From positions 1-64,000 of the forward strand of contig NZ_UAVD01000002.1 of assembly GCF_900460065.1 (NCBI RefSeq): a stretch of 64,000 nt of DNA, written 5' to 3'. Source of the stretch: Streptomyces griseus (lineage in GTDB: Bacteria > Actinomycetota > Actinomycetes > Streptomycetales > Streptomycetaceae). The first letter of the stretch is position 1. The number at the start of each line of letters is the position of its first letter. The notes beneath the pieces were generated by a model that had not been told where the DNA came from, ran no database searches, and saw only the letters and a program-made list of their open reading frames with translations. Positions 1 through 9,355 of this stretch are shown here, in pieces. A program made the translations under genes and the position numbers.

Positions 1-168
1 CGCCAGCGCCGCCACCCGCACCTGCCGGGCGGCCGTCTCCTCGGCCTGCGCGCTGCCCGAGACGTACGCGAAGACGGCGCACCCGGCCACCACCGCGGCG
101 ATGAGCACGACCTGCATGGCGAACAGCTGGCCCGCCAGGGAGCGGGGGAGGGTACGGGTCAGGCGCAT
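1..168 (-). CDS. Sensor histidine kinase, N-terminal fragment (cut by window edge)
   Basis: Reading the minus strand from an ATG at 168 gives 56 codons open to the window edge. The peptide begins MRLTRTLPRSLAGQLFAMQ and continues into one hydrophobic segment (VVLIAAVVAGCAVFAYVSG), then AQAEETAARQVRVAAL. A short cytoplasmic Arg-rich start, a membrane helix and a polar extracytoplasmic stretch are typical of the CitA/DcuS type of two-component sensor kinase, which senses citrate or C4-dicarboxylates outside the cell. The gene is divergent from the dicarboxylate transporter at 328, the usual arrangement for such a sensor and its target. The kinase domain itself is outside the window, so the assignment rests on the N-terminus and context. 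Confidence 0.6.
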   Translation of the reverse strand, partial: MRLTRTLPRSLAGQLFAMQVVLIAAVVAGCAVFAYVSGSAQAEETAARQVRVAALA

Positions 169-327
169 ACCCCACAGTCTGCCTGGCTCCGCCGGGCGCG
201 CTCGGAGTGGCCGGAAAGTGACTGTGAACGATATGAACGCAAGGGTGACCGGGGTCACAGGGCGGTGGATAGTCGCCGAAGCCCCCAGGGACGGGGGCGC
301 AAGCCCACCGAGCCGAGGAGCCCCACC

Positions 328-1692
328 ATGGCTGTGGCAGCCAAACAACGGGACCGCACCCACTACCTGTACATCGCCGTGATCGCCGCCGTGGCGCTCG
401 GCATCCTGGTGGGCTTCGCGGCCCCCGGGGTGGCCGTCGAGCTGAAGCCCATCGGCGCCGGCTTCGTGAACCTGATCAAGATGATGATCTCGCCGATCAT
501 CTTCTGCACGATCGTCCTGGGCGTCGGCTCGGTCCGCAAGGCCGCCAAGGTCGGCGCGGTCGGCGGTCTGGCGCTGGGCTACTTCCTGGTCATGTCGACC
601 GTGGCCCTCGCCATCGGGCTGCTCGTGGGCAACGTCCTGGAGCCGGGCTCCACCCTCCACATCACCGAGCAGGCGCGGGCCGCCGGCGAGGCGCAGGCGT
701 CGGGTGCGAGCGAGTCCACCGTGGACTTCCTGCTCGGCATCATCCCGACCACGATCGTCTCCGCCTTCACCGCGGGCGAGGTCCTCCAGACCCTGCTGGT
801 CGCGCTGCTCGCGGGCTTCGCGCTCCAGGCGATGGGCTCGACCGGCGAGCCGATCATCCGCGGCATCACCCACATCCAGCGCCTCGTCTTCCGCATCCTC
901 GCCATGATCATGTGGGCCGCCCCGGTCGGCGCGTTCGGCGCGATCGCCGCGGTGGTCGGCGAGACCGGCCTCGACGCCCTGAAGTCCCTGGCGATCATCA
1001 TGATCGGCTTCTACGTCACCTGCGCGCTGTTCGTCTTCGTGGTGCTCGGCGCGATCCTGCGCCTGGTCGCCGGCGTCAACCTGTTCTCGCTGCTGAAGTA
1101 CCTGGGCCGCGAGTTCCTGCTCATCCTGTCCACCTCCTCCTCCGAGTCGGCCCTGCCGCGGCTCATCGCGAAGATGGAGCACCTGGGCGTCAGCAAGCCC
1201 GTCGTCGGCATCACCGTGCCGACCGGCTACTCCTTCAACCTCGACGGCACCGCGATCTACCTCACGATGTCCTCGCTGTTCATCGCCAACGCGATGGGCG
1301 ACCCGCTGAGCGCGAGCGAGCAGATCTCGCTGCTCATCTTCATGGTCATCGCCTCGAAGGGCGCGGCGGGCGTGACCGGCGCGGGTCTGGCGACCCTGGC
1401 CGGCGGCCTCCAGTCGCACCGCCCCGAACTGGTCGACGGCGTCGGCCTGATCGTCGGCATCGACCGCTTCATGAGCGAGGCCCGCGCACTGACCAACTTC
1501 GCCGGCAACGCGGTCGCCACGGTGCTCGTCGGCCACTGGACCAAGGAGATCGACAAGAGCCGGGTCGACGAGGTGCTGGCCGGCCGGGTCCCGTTCGACG
1601 AGAAGACCCTCGTCGACGACCACGCCCCGGCGGGCGGCCCGGAAAGCGTCCCCGAGCAGCGCGAGGACGCCGGACAGCCCGCGAAGGTCTGA
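328..1692 (+). CDS. dctA: Dicarboxylate/sodium (or proton) symporter, DctA/DAACS family
   Basis: A 454-residue multi-pass membrane protein that would import C4-dicarboxylates such as succinate, fumarate or malate. Family hallmarks are visible: the Ser-rich re-entrant loop STSSSESALPRL and the PTGYSFNLDGTAIY substrate/cation motif, followed by the second hairpin (SKGAAGVTGAG) and the NFAGNAVATV segment. Length matches the family (about 430-470). The ATG at 328 is chosen over the upstream in-frame ATG at 265 because it follows a GAGGAG ribosome site (about 315-320) and the protein then begins just before the first helix. It is divergent from a sensor kinase and followed by a strong terminator. 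Confidence 0.9.
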   Translation: MAVAAKQRDRTHYLYIAVIAAVALGILVGFAAPGVAVELKPIGAGFVNLIKMMISPIIFCTIVLGVGSVRKAAKVGAVGGLALGYFLVMSTVALAIGLLVGNVLEPGSTLHITEQARAAGEAQASGASESTVDFLLGIIPTTIVSAFTAGEVLQTLLVALLAGFALQAMGSTGEPIIRGITHIQRLVFRILAMIMWAAPVGAFGAIAAVVGETGLDALKSLAIIMIGFYVTCALFVFVVLGAILRLVAGVNLFSLLKYLGREFLLILSTSSSESALPRLIAKMEHLGVSKPVVGITVPTGYSFNLDGTAIYLTMSSLFIANAMGDPLSASEQISLLIFMVIASKGAAGVTGAGLATLAGGLQSHRPELVDGVGLIVGIDRFMSEARALTNFAGNAVATVLVGHWTKEIDKSRVDEVLAGRVPFDEKTLVDDHAPAGGPESVPEQREDAGQPAKV

Positions 1693-1741
1693 CGCCCGCC
1701 GCGTCCGCACATTCCCCCACAGCCACCGCGGCGCCCCCCAC

Positions 1742-1779
1742 CCGAGAACACCCGTATCCCCCGGTACGGGTGTTCTCGG
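1742..1779. terminator. Perfect 15-bp hairpin after dctA
   Basis: Arms 1742-1756 and 1765-1779 are exact reverse complements (CCGAGAACACCCGTA / TACGGGTGTTCTCGG) with an 8-nt loop. It lies 50 bp after the dctA stop with no T-tract, which is normal for actinobacterial terminators. Confidence 0.8.
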
Positions 1780-1935
1780 CCCGTGTCCGGTACTGGTGCC
1801 TTGTGTCCGTGTTCTGTCACGACCGGTCCGTTCGGCACAACCTCCACCGTCCGGCACCGGTCTTGAGGGTGTAAGGACCGCAGTAGAGGTGAGACGACGC
1901 AGTCCGCCCACGAGCCCCACGACCGAAGGACTCCC

Positions 1936-3219
1936 ATGCGCATCCCCCCTTCCCGCAGCCGTACCCTGCGCGGCGGGACCGCCGCCGTGGCCGCCGCAGC
2001 GCTGGTGGCGCTGGGCGCCGTACCGGCGCTCGCCGCCGACCCGGAGCCCGACCTCGGTGTCGGAACGATCGCGCCGGTCGAGGGGCTCCAGCCCGGAAGT
2101 TCCTTCTCCACCCCGCTGACCTTCCTCAACAAGGGGACGGCGGAGGTTCCCGAGGCCTGGGTGACGTACGCCGTGTCGCCGGGCCTGAAGGCGGAGGAGA
2201 CGCACAAGAACTGCACCTACTACACCATCGGCTCCTACGACGAGATGCCCGCGTCGAACGTCGCCTCCTGCAAGATCGACCAGCCGCTGAAGCCCGGCGT
2301 GGTCTACGGCACGGCGAAGCCCGTCTCGCTCAAGGCGCTCGACTCCGCGTTCCGGGACAACCTGCGGGTGTCGATCGGCGTGCACGAGCCCGGCCCGGAC
2401 GACGGGGGCTCCACCGAGCCGGTGCCCGGGACCGGTGACCCGCTCACCCTGGTCGAGAAGGGCCCGGCCACCGACGCCGACCGGACGAACCACCCCGATG
2501 CGTACGCCAGGGCGGACGTCACCGCCGCGAACACCGCGGACTTCGCCCTGACCGGCGACGAGAAGCGGGGGAAGGTCGGCGAGAAGGTCACCGCGACGGT
2601 GAAGTTCGCCAACAAGGGCCCCGCCCGCGTCCAGGGGCTCCCCGACGAGAGCGTCACCACGGTCGACGTCCGCATCCCGAAGGGCACCTCCGTCGTCAAG
2701 CCGTACGACTTCTGCGAGGCGATCACCAAGACCCACTACCGCTGCGGCACCTCCCAGTCCTGGGTCGACGTGGACGGCGGCGAGAGCTACCCCTTCGTCC
2801 TGCGCATCGACAAGGCGGTCGGCCGCACCACCGGCGAGGTCTCCTTCAGCGGCCAGGAGCGCCCCTTCGACCGGAACGCGGCCAATGACACCGCGCAGAT
2901 CGTGATCGACACCGGCAAGGAATCGGACACCTCGGGCTCCACCGGTTCCGGCGGTTCCACCGGCGGTACGGGTGGCTCGGACGGGGGATCCGCCAACGGC
3001 GGCTCCGGTTCCACCGGCTCCACGACCACCGCCGGCGGCTCCGCCGACTCGGGCGGCTCGACGGCCGGCGGCGCGAACCCGCAGACGGCCGGCGGCAACC
3101 TCGCCGCGACCGGCTCGGACTCCACCGCGCCGCTCCTCGGCATGGCGACCGCCGCGCTCGCCGCGGGCGGCGGCATCGTCTGGGCCGTGCGCCGGCGGGC
3201 GGCGGCCCTCGCCAACTGA
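1936..3219 (+). CDS. Secreted surface protein with LAATG sortase signal
   Basis: A 427-residue exported protein of unknown specific role. It has a signal peptide (residues about 1-34, ending LAA), then two blocks that look like bacterial Ig-like/DUF11-type beta domains (about 40-150 and 190-320), a Gly/Ser/Thr-rich low-complexity linker (about 330-385), and a C-terminal sorting signal: LAATG at 389-393, a hydrophobic helix and RRR near the end. LAxTG is the motif used by class E sortases of high-GC actinobacteria, so covalent attachment to peptidoglycan is expected. SD AGGA precedes the ATG. No enzymatic motif is visible, so an adhesive or structural role is an inference. Confidence 0.8.
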   Translation: MRIPPSRSRTLRGGTAAVAAAALVALGAVPALAADPEPDLGVGTIAPVEGLQPGSSFSTPLTFLNKGTAEVPEAWVTYAVSPGLKAEETHKNCTYYTIGSYDEMPASNVASCKIDQPLKPGVVYGTAKPVSLKALDSAFRDNLRVSIGVHEPGPDDGGSTEPVPGTGDPLTLVEKGPATDADRTNHPDAYARADVTAANTADFALTGDEKRGKVGEKVTATVKFANKGPARVQGLPDESVTTVDVRIPKGTSVVKPYDFCEAITKTHYRCGTSQSWVDVDGGESYPFVLRIDKAVGRTTGEVSFSGQERPFDRNAANDTAQIVIDTGKESDTSGSTGSGGSTGGTGGSDGGSANGGSGSTGSTTTAGGSADSGGSTAGGANPQTAGGNLAATGSDSTAPLLGMATAALAAGGGIVWAVRRRAAALAN

Positions 3220-3315
3220 CGACACGATCCGCCCCGGACCAGGCCGGGCCCGGGACGCGAAGCCGACGGCCTGAACCGACGCGGACACCCCGGCCCGACG
3301 CCGACGCCGACGCCC

Positions 3316-3346
3316 TTGCGTTGACGTCGGCGTCAAGGAATACGTT
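3316..3346 (+). promoter_or_regulatory. MerR-type promoter with 19-bp spacer and operator, probably leaderless
   Basis: TTGCGT (3316-3321) and TACGTT (3341-3346) are separated by 19 bp, the over-long spacer typical of MerR-controlled promoters. The spacer carries the inverted repeat TTGACG-tcgg-CGTCAA (3321-3336). The ATG of the merR gene is 6 nt after the -10 element, so the transcript probably starts at or next to the start codon. Confidence 0.65.
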
Positions 3347-3352
3347 CGTCCC

Positions 3353-3763
3353 ATGCGAATCGGGGAGCTGGCCGAACAGGCCGGGACGACGACGCGGACG
3401 CTCCGCTACTACGAGTCGCGCGGACTGCTGCCCGCGCGGCGCGCGGAGAACGGCTACCGCAGCTACGACGAGGACGACCTGCGTCTCCTCCAGCAGATCC
3501 GGACCCTTCAGGACTTCGGGTTCGACCTGGAGGAGACCAGGCCCTTCGTCGACTGCCTGCGCGCCGGCCACCCGGCCGGGGACTCCTGCCCCGCCTCGCT
3601 CGCCGTCTACCGGCGCAAACTCGGTGAACTGGACGCGCTGATCGGCCGGCTCACCACGGTGCGCGCCGAGGTCGGCGCACAGCTCGCCCGAGCCGAACTG
3701 GAGGCGTCGGCCGCCCTGCCCGGTGGACCGGAGCCCCGCTGCGAACTGGGAGGACACCCATGA
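3353..3763 (+). CDS. MerR-family transcriptional regulator
   Basis: A 136-residue regulator. The N-terminus is a canonical MerR winged helix-turn-helix (RIGELAEQAGTTTRTLRYYE, then RSYDEDDLRLLQQI) over residues 1-70. A dimerisation helix and a short C-terminal effector region follow. Cys residues (Cys63 and Cys75 region, DCLRAGHPAGDSC) could allow thiol or metal sensing, but no full metal-ligand set is recognisable. It is translationally coupled to the thioredoxin gene (ATGA overlap at 3760-3763) and has a MerR-type operator in its own promoter, so it very likely controls this two-gene operon. Redox control is inferred from the partner. Confidence 0.88.
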   Translation: MRIGELAEQAGTTTRTLRYYESRGLLPARRAENGYRSYDEDDLRLLQQIRTLQDFGFDLEETRPFVDCLRAGHPAGDSCPASLAVYRRKLGELDALIGRLTTVRAEVGAQLARAELEASAALPGGPEPRCELGGHP

Positions 3764-4116
3764 TCCGGACCGAAGGCGTCACCGACGTCACCGAGGAGAC
3801 CTTCGAGGCGGAGGTGGTGCGATCGGCGCTGCCCGTGCTGGTGAAGTTCACCGCCGACTGGTGCGGCCCCTGCCGCCAACTCGCCCCCGTGCTGCGAGAG
3901 ATCGCCCACGAGGAGGCCGACCGGATCAGGGTCGTCCAGCTCGACGTCGACCGCGAACCCGGGATCACCCTCCGGTACGGCGTGCTGGCGACACCCACCC
4001 TGATGGTCTTCCGGGCCGGCGAGCCGGTGAAGTCGATCGTCGGCGCCCGGCCGAAGCGGAGACTCCTCAAGGAGCTGGAGGACGTCCTCGCCCCGGTCGG
4101 TCGAAACCGTCCCTGA
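3760..4116 (+). CDS. trxA: Thioredoxin
   Basis: A 118-residue cytoplasmic thiol-disulfide oxidoreductase. The active site WCGPC is at residues 34-38 (DWCGPCRQ) and the conserved cis-proline loop is ATPT with Pro79. Length is slightly above the usual 105-110 because of an N-terminal extension. The start codon overlaps the merR stop (ATGA), so the two are one transcription unit. It would be reduced by thioredoxin reductase encoded elsewhere. Confidence 0.93.
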   Translation: MIRTEGVTDVTEETFEAEVVRSALPVLVKFTADWCGPCRQLAPVLREIAHEEADRIRVVQLDVDREPGITLRYGVLATPTLMVFRAGEPVKSIVGARPKRRLLKELEDVLAPVGRNRP

Positions 4117-4242
4117 CCGCGCCGTCCCCCGAAAACCCGCCGACCACCGGACCGCACCGACCTGCACGCTTTCCCGAAAGTGCGTATCTGACAGTCAAGT
4201 GGGTTCTGGTCGGACGCTGTTCGCCCGCCCAGCATGGTCCTC

Positions 4243-5163
4243 ATGACGTCAGCGAACACGACCACCGGTCCCACCTCCGCCACCACCCCCGTCACCCCCG
4301 CCCCCGTCACGGTCCTCGGCCTCGGCGACATGGGCAGCTCCCTGGCCCGCGCCTTCGTGGCCGCCGGCCACCCCACCACCGTCTGGAACCGTTCTCCCGG
4401 GAAGGGGGAGGACGTCGTCTCCCTGGGCGCGGTGCGGGCCGCGTCCGCCGAGGAGGCCGTGCGGGCGAGCGGACTCGTCGTGGTCTGCCTCGTCGACTAC
4501 GACGCCTCCGACGCGGTCCTGGAACCGCTGGCCGGGGCGCTGGAGGGGCGGGTCCTGGTCAACCTCACCTCGGACACCCCGGCCCGCTCGCGGCAGGCCG
4601 CCGCCTGGGCCGAGAAGCACTCCCTGGCCTACCTCGACGGGGCGATCATGGTGCCGGTCGACGTGGTCGGCTCGGCCCAGGCCCTGGTGTTCCACTCCGG
4701 CGACCGGGCCGCGTTCGAGGCGCACGAGTCGAGCCTCAAGGCGCTCGGCGAGCCCGCGACCTTCCTCGGCGAGGACCCCGGGCTCGCCGCCGCCTACGAC
4801 ATGGCCGTGCTGGACTTCTTCTACGGCGCCATGGGCGGCCTCGTCCACGCCTTCGCGCTGGCCCGCGCGGAGGGCATCGACGGCGCGTCGCTCGCCCCGT
4901 ACCTCAACACGATCGCGGGCATCCTGCCGCCGATCGCCGCGTACACGGCGAAGCACGTCGACACGCGTTCGTACGCGAGCGAGGGCGCCAACCTCGCCAT
5001 GATGGCGGCCAGCGTCGACCACATCCTGCACACCGCGAAGGACCGCGGCCTGGACGTCTCGCAGCTCGCCGCTCTCAAGGGCGTCACCGACCGGGCCATC
5101 GCCGAGGGCCACGGCCCCGACTCCTGGTCGAGCATCGTCGAGGTGATGGCCGCCGGCCACTGA
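4243..5163 (+). CDS. NAD(P)-dependent oxidoreductase, imine-reductase-like
   Basis: A protein of about 306 residues from the 6-phosphogluconate/beta-hydroxyacid dehydrogenase superfamily. The Rossmann motif is near the N-terminus (VLGLGDMGSSLARAF, then AGHPTTVWNR), and the C-terminal half is helical as in imine reductases and reductive aminases. Substrate and stereochemistry cannot be read from sequence. The ATG at 4243 (MTSANTTTG) is chosen; another in-frame ATG at 4234 would add three residues. A monocistronic unit ending at a strong bidirectional terminator before glgB. Confidence 0.8.
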   Translation: MTSANTTTGPTSATTPVTPAPVTVLGLGDMGSSLARAFVAAGHPTTVWNRSPGKGEDVVSLGAVRAASAEEAVRASGLVVVCLVDYDASDAVLEPLAGALEGRVLVNLTSDTPARSRQAAAWAEKHSLAYLDGAIMVPVDVVGSAQALVFHSGDRAAFEAHESSLKALGEPATFLGEDPGLAAAYDMAVLDFFYGAMGGLVHAFALARAEGIDGASLAPYLNTIAGILPPIAAYTAKHVDTRSYASEGANLAMMAASVDHILHTAKDRGLDVSQLAALKGVTDRAIAEGHGPDSWSSIVEVMAAGH

Positions 5164-5181
5164 TCCGCCGGAAACGGGGGA

Positions 5182-5221
5182 GGGGCCGGTACCGCGTCGT
5201 GAGCCACGCGGTACCGGCCCC
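5182..5221. terminator. Perfect 16-bp hairpin between convergent genes
   Basis: Arms 5182-5197 and 5206-5221 (GGGGCCGGTACCGCGT / ACGCGGTACCGGCCCC), 8-nt loop. It sits between the plus-strand dehydrogenase and minus-strand glgB and would serve both. Confidence 0.82.
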
Positions 5222-5244
5222 GGCCGTTCACCGGCCCGTACGGG

Positions 5245-7623
5245 CTACGCCGGGCGGAACCACACCGTCGCCAGCGGCGGCAGCGTGAGCGAGACGCTGC
5301 ACGGCCGGCCGTGCGCGGGCACCGCCTCCGCCTTCAGCGGCTCCTCGTTGCGCACGTCCCCGCCGCCGTACCGGGCCGCGTCGGTGTTCAGGACCTCCAC
5401 CCAGCCCTCGGCGCCGGTCTCCGGCACCCCGAGGCGGTAGTCGGCGCGGACCGCCGGGGAGAAGTGCGAGACCGCCAGCAGCGGGGAGCCGTCCGCGTCG
5501 TACCGCAGGAACGCGAACACGTTGTCCTCGGCCGCCCCGCCGTCCACCCAGCTGAACCCCTCCGGAACGGTGTCCCGCTGCCACAGCGCGGGCACCGCCC
5601 CGTACACCGCGTTCAGATCGCCCACCAGGGTCCGCACCCCGCGGTGGTCGCCGGACGCCTCGTAGGACGGGTCCAGCAGCCACCAGTCCGGCCCGTGCCC
5701 CTCGGACCACTCCGCGCCCTGGGCGAACTCCTGGCCCATGAACAGGAGCTGCTTGCCGGGATGGGCCCACATGAAGCCCAGGTAGGCGCGGTGGTTGGCA
5801 CGCCGCTGCCACCAGTCGCCGGGCATCTTGCTCACCAGCGCCTGCTTGCCGTGCACCACCTCGTCGTGCGAGATCGGCAGCACGTAGTTCTCGCTGTAGG
5901 CGTACACCATCGAGAACGTCATCTCGTTGTGGTGGTACTTGCGGTGGACCGGCTCCTTGGCGACGTACTGGAGCGAGTCGTGCATCCAGCCCATGTTCCA
6001 CTTCAGCCCGAAGCCCAGGCCGCCGCTGTCGGTGGGCCGGGTGACACCGTCCCAGGCGGTGGACTCCTCGGCGATCGTGACGACGCCCGGGTTGCGCCGG
6101 TAGACGGTCGCGTTCATCTCCTGGAGGAAGGCGACCGCGTCCAGGTTCTCCCGGCCGCCGAACTCGTTGGGCGACCACTGGCCTTCCTCGCGGGAGTAGT
6201 CGAGGTAGAGCATCGAGGCGACCGCGTCGACCCGCAGCCCGTCGATGTGGAACTCCTCGCACCAGTAGGTGGCGTTGGCGACGAGGAAGTTGCGGACCTC
6301 GGTGCGGCCGTAGTCGAACTCCAGCGTCCCCCAGTCCGGGTGCGCCGCGCGCCGCGGGTCGGCGTGCTCGTACAGCGGACGCCCGTCGAACTCGGCCAAC
6401 GCCCAGTCGTCGCGCGGGAAATGGGCCGGGACCCAGTCCATGATGACGCCGATACCCGCCCGGTGCAGGGCGTCGACGAGGAAGCGGAAGTCGTCCGGGG
6501 TGCCCATCCGCGACGTCGGCGCGTAGAACCCGGTGACCTGATAGCCCCAGGAGCCGCCGAAGGGGTGCTCGGAGACCGGCATCAGCTCGACGTGCGTGAA
6601 CCCGAGGTCCTTGACGTACGCGGGCAGCTGCTCGGCGAGCTGACGGTACGTCAAGCCCGGCCGCCAGGAGGCGAGATGCACCTCGTACACGGAGAACGGG
6701 GCCTCGTGCACCGGCCGGTCGCCCCGGTGCGCCATCCAGTCGGCGTCCTGCCACACGTGGTGCGACGCGGTGACGACCGAGGCGGTCGCGGGCGGCACCT
6801 CGGTGCGCCGGGCCATCGGGTCGGCCCGCACCGTGTGCGAACCGTCCGGGCGGCAGACGTCGTACTTGTACAGGGCGCCCTCGCCGACCCCGGGCAGGAA
6901 CAGCTCCCACACCCCGGTCGAGCCGAGCGAACGCATCGGGTAGCCCGTGCCGTCCCAGTAGTTGAAGTCACCGGTGACCCGCACCCCGCGGGCGTTCGGC
7001 GCCCAGAGGGTGAACCGGGTGCCGGAAACGCCCTGGTGCTCCATCGGCTCCGCGCCGAGCGCCCGCCACAGCTCCTCGTGCCGGCCCTCGCCGATCAGGT
7101 GCAGATCGAGCTCCCCGATCGCGGGCCAGAAGCGGTACGCGTCCTCCACCTCGATGGTGTTGTCGTCGTACGCCACTTCCAGCCGGTACGCGGGGACCTC
7201 CGGCACCGGGAGCACGCCGGAGAAGAAGCCGTCGCCGTCCTCGTGCAGTTCGGCCCGCAGCCCGGTCGCCAGCACCGTGACCGACCTGGCGAACGGCCGC
7301 AGCGCCCGTACCAGCACGCCGCCGGGGATCGGGTGGGCGCCGAGCACGTCGTGCGGCGCGTGGTGGTCGCCGGCCAGCAGCCGGCCGCGGTCCGCGCCGT
7401 CCAGGGCCGGCGCGGGGCGGGCGCCCTGGCCGTCCCCGGCCCGGGGGCGCGGCGGCCCCGCGTCGGCGGGCCGGGGCCTGGCCCGCCCGGCACGCGCGGC
7501 CTTCGTGGTGGTCGAGGCGGTCGCGGGCGCAGCCGCCACGTCGACGGACGCCTCGACGGGGATCTCGACGGGCGGTTCGGCGGTCTTGCGGGATCCCTTG
7601 CGGGACGGCTTGCGGGCGGTCAC
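5245..7623 (-). CDS. glgB: 1,4-alpha-glucan branching enzyme GlgB
   Basis: A 792-residue cytosolic GH13 enzyme that makes alpha-1,6 branches in glucan. The first ~85 residues are a low-complexity Ala/Pro/Arg-rich extension, followed by CBM48-type beta domains ([22 protein letters not shown]) and the GH13 barrel. Conserved motifs: [11 protein letters not shown], the nucleophile in [15 protein letters not shown], the acid Glu in [10 protein letters not shown], and [10 protein letters not shown]. It is the last gene after maltokinase (80-bp gap) and belongs to the GlgE pathway, branching the linear maltosyl chains made by GlgE. GTG start with SD GAGGAGG. Confidence 0.95.
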   Translation of the reverse strand: MTARKPSRKGSRKTAEPPVEIPVEASVDVAAAPATASTTTKAARAGRARPRPADAGPPRPRAGDGQGARPAPALDGADRGRLLAGDHHAPHDVLGAHPIPGGVLVRALRPFARSVTVLATGLRAELHEDGDGFFSGVLPVPEVPAYRLEVAYDDNTIEVEDAYRFWPAIGELDLHLIGEGRHEELWRALGAEPMEHQGVSGTRFTLWAPNARGVRVTGDFNYWDGTGYPMRSLGSTGVWELFLPGVGEGALYKYDVCRPDGSHTVRADPMARRTEVPPATASVVTASHHVWQDADWMAHRGDRPVHEAPFSVYEVHLASWRPGLTYRQLAEQLPAYVKDLGFTHVELMPVSEHPFGGSWGYQVTGFYAPTSRMGTPDDFRFLVDALHRAGIGVIMDWVPAHFPRDDWALAEFDGRPLYEHADPRRAAHPDWGTLEFDYGRTEVRNFLVANATYWCEEFHIDGLRVDAVASMLYLDYSREEGQWSPNEFGGRENLDAVAFLQEMNATVYRRNPGVVTIAEESTAWDGVTRPTDSGGLGFGLKWNMGWMHDSLQYVAKEPVHRKYHHNEMTFSMVYAYSENYVLPISHDEVVHGKQALVSKMPGDWWQRRANHRAYLGFMWAHPGKQLLFMGQEFAQGAEWSEGHGPDWWLLDPSYEASGDHRGVRTLVGDLNAVYGAVPALWQRDTVPEGFSWVDGGAAEDNVFAFLRYDADGSPLLAVSHFSPAVRADYRLGVPETGAEGWVEVLNTDAARYGGGDVRNEEPLKAEAVPAHGRPCSVSLTLPPLATVWFRPA

Positions 7624-7703
7624 GGGGACTGCCTCCTCGGAGGGTGAAGGGGGAAGGAGCGCGGGGTGGAGCGGAGGTGCGGGGGAGGAACGGGGAGGGC
7701 GGC

Positions 7704-9125
7704 TCAGGCCGCCGCTGACTGGGCCAGTCGCTGGATGGCCGCCATCGGGACCGGCAGCCAGTCGGGGCGGTGCCGGGCCTCGTACAGCACCTCGTACACG
7801 GCCTTGTCGGTCTCATGGGCGCGCAGCAGCTCCGGTTCGCCGCGCGGGTCGCTGCCGGACTCCTGCGCGTAGCCCTCGCAGTAGGCGGCACGGCAGCGGG
7901 CCGCCCACTCCGGGTTCCACGGGCGGTGCGAGCGGGCCGCGTAGTCGAAGGACCGGAGCATCCCCGCGACATCGCGGACCGTCGGCGCGGGCATGCGGCG
8001 CTCCGGCAGCGGGCGGGCCGGTTCCCCCTCGAAGTCGATCAGCGACCAGAACCCGTCGGGGGAGCGCAGCGTCTGTCCGAGGTGGAGGTCGCCGTGCACC
8101 CGCTGCTGTGTCCAGCCGCTGCCCCGGACCCCGAGGTCCGTCACCGCCTCGAACGCGGCGCGCAGCCCCGGGACGTACGGCACGAGCGCCGGGACCGCCT
8201 CGGCGGCGGCCTCCAGCCGGCGGGTCATCTCGGCGACGAGCTGCCGGGTCTGGGTGCCGCGCAACGCCGGGGTCGGCAGCGCGGCGGCGAGCGCGGTGTG
8301 CACCTCGGCGGTGGCCCGGCCCAGCGCCCGGGCCTCGGTGAGGAAGTCGCGGCCCGCGGCGAGCGCGCCCAGCGCGAGCTGCCAGCCGTCCCGCGCGCCG
8401 TGCAGGAAGGGCTGGAGGACACCGAGGGTGAGCGGTTCGGGTCCCGGCGCCTCGAACCAGGCGACCGGGGCCGGGACCCGCTCGCACCCCTCGCCGCTGA
8501 GGGCGAGCGGCAGTTCCAGGTCCGGGTTGGTGCCCGGGAAGACGCGCCGGAAGATCTTGAGGATGTACGCGTCCCCGTAGACGAGCGAGGAGTTGGACTG
8601 TTCGGCGTCCAGCACCCGGGGCGCGAGCCCGGCCGGGATCGCGGCGGTCCGCTCGAAGCGCAGCGAGCCGAGGCTCCCGGGGCGGCGGAGGCGTTCCAGC
8701 AGCAGATCGGCCAGCCGCGGGTCGTGCAGCGCGTCGTAGACGGCCCGTCCGGCGAGCGGGCCCCGGTCGACCCGGCCGATCAGGGCGCCCGCGAGGAGCG
8801 GTGGCAGTGACGTTCTTGCGCCCAGGAGAAGCTGGTAGCAGTCCTCGGCCGGCCGGCCCTGCCGGGCGGGCTGCTCGGCCCGCACCAGCAGGTGCAGCAG
8901 CCCCGGTCCCGCCGTGCCGTCCAGCGGCAGCATCTCGGTGGCCGAGACCAGGGAGAAGCCGGTGACCGGCCTGCCCTTCCCGGCGAACCACCGCTGCCGG
9001 GGCAGCCAGGCGTGGAGCAGTGGGGCGAGGGACGGGAGCAGGTCCCCGTCCTTCGCCATTCGGGCCGTTGCGCTGTTCCTCGTGCTCTTCGCCAGGGCGA
9101 CGTGAGTGGATGCAGCCTCCGACAT
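7704..9125 (-). CDS. mak: Maltokinase
   Basis: A 473-residue enzyme that phosphorylates maltose with ATP to maltose-1-phosphate, the GlgE substrate. The N-terminal cap domain ([20 protein letters not shown]) and an aminoglycoside-phosphotransferase-like kinase fold are visible, with the catalytic loop [11 protein letters not shown] and metal-binding LIDFEGEP, then [15 protein letters not shown]. The ATG at 9125 follows GGAAAGGA. Also known as pep2 in older literature; in some actinobacteria it is fused to TreS, here it is separate. It lies downstream of treS beyond a predicted terminator. Confidence 0.92.
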   Translation of the reverse strand: MSEAASTHVALAKSTRNSATARMAKDGDLLPSLAPLLHAWLPRQRWFAGKGRPVTGFSLVSATEMLPLDGTAGPGLLHLLVRAEQPARQGRPAEDCYQLLLGARTSLPPLLAGALIGRVDRGPLAGRAVYDALHDPRLADLLLERLRRPGSLGSLRFERTAAIPAGLAPRVLDAEQSNSSLVYGDAYILKIFRRVFPGTNPDLELPLALSGEGCERVPAPVAWFEAPGPEPLTLGVLQPFLHGARDGWQLALGALAAGRDFLTEARALGRATAEVHTALAAALPTPALRGTQTRQLVAEMTRRLEAAAEAVPALVPYVPGLRAAFEAVTDLGVRGSGWTQQRVHGDLHLGQTLRSPDGFWSLIDFEGEPARPLPERRMPAPTVRDVAGMLRSFDYAARSHRPWNPEWAARCRAAYCEGYAQESGSDPRGEPELLRAHETDKAVYEVLYEARHRPDWLPVPMAAIQRLAQSAAA

Positions 9126-9309
9126 GGCATCGCGTCCTTTCCCCGGGCACACCACAGGATGCGAAGAGTGTCCCGGATTGCGGCAATGGCTGTCCGGCTG
9201 TGCGGGACGTGTCGGGTCAGGAGCGTCTCTACGGACTCGAACGGCGGAACGGTGAAGGCCGAAGGCGCCGGAGCGGTGAAGGCCCAGGGCCTTTCCTTGG
9301 GGTCAGGGT

Positions 9310-9347
9310 GCCCCGTGCGGGTCGGCGGAAACCGACCCCCACGGGGC
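9310..9347 (-). terminator. Hairpin just downstream of treS
   Basis: Arms 9310-9325 and 9332-9347 pair over 15 of 16 positions (one C/C mismatch), with a 6-nt loop. It begins 9 bp after the treS stop on the minus strand, which implies at least partial termination between treS and mak. Confidence 0.65.
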
Positions 9348-9355
9348 CGGCGGAC

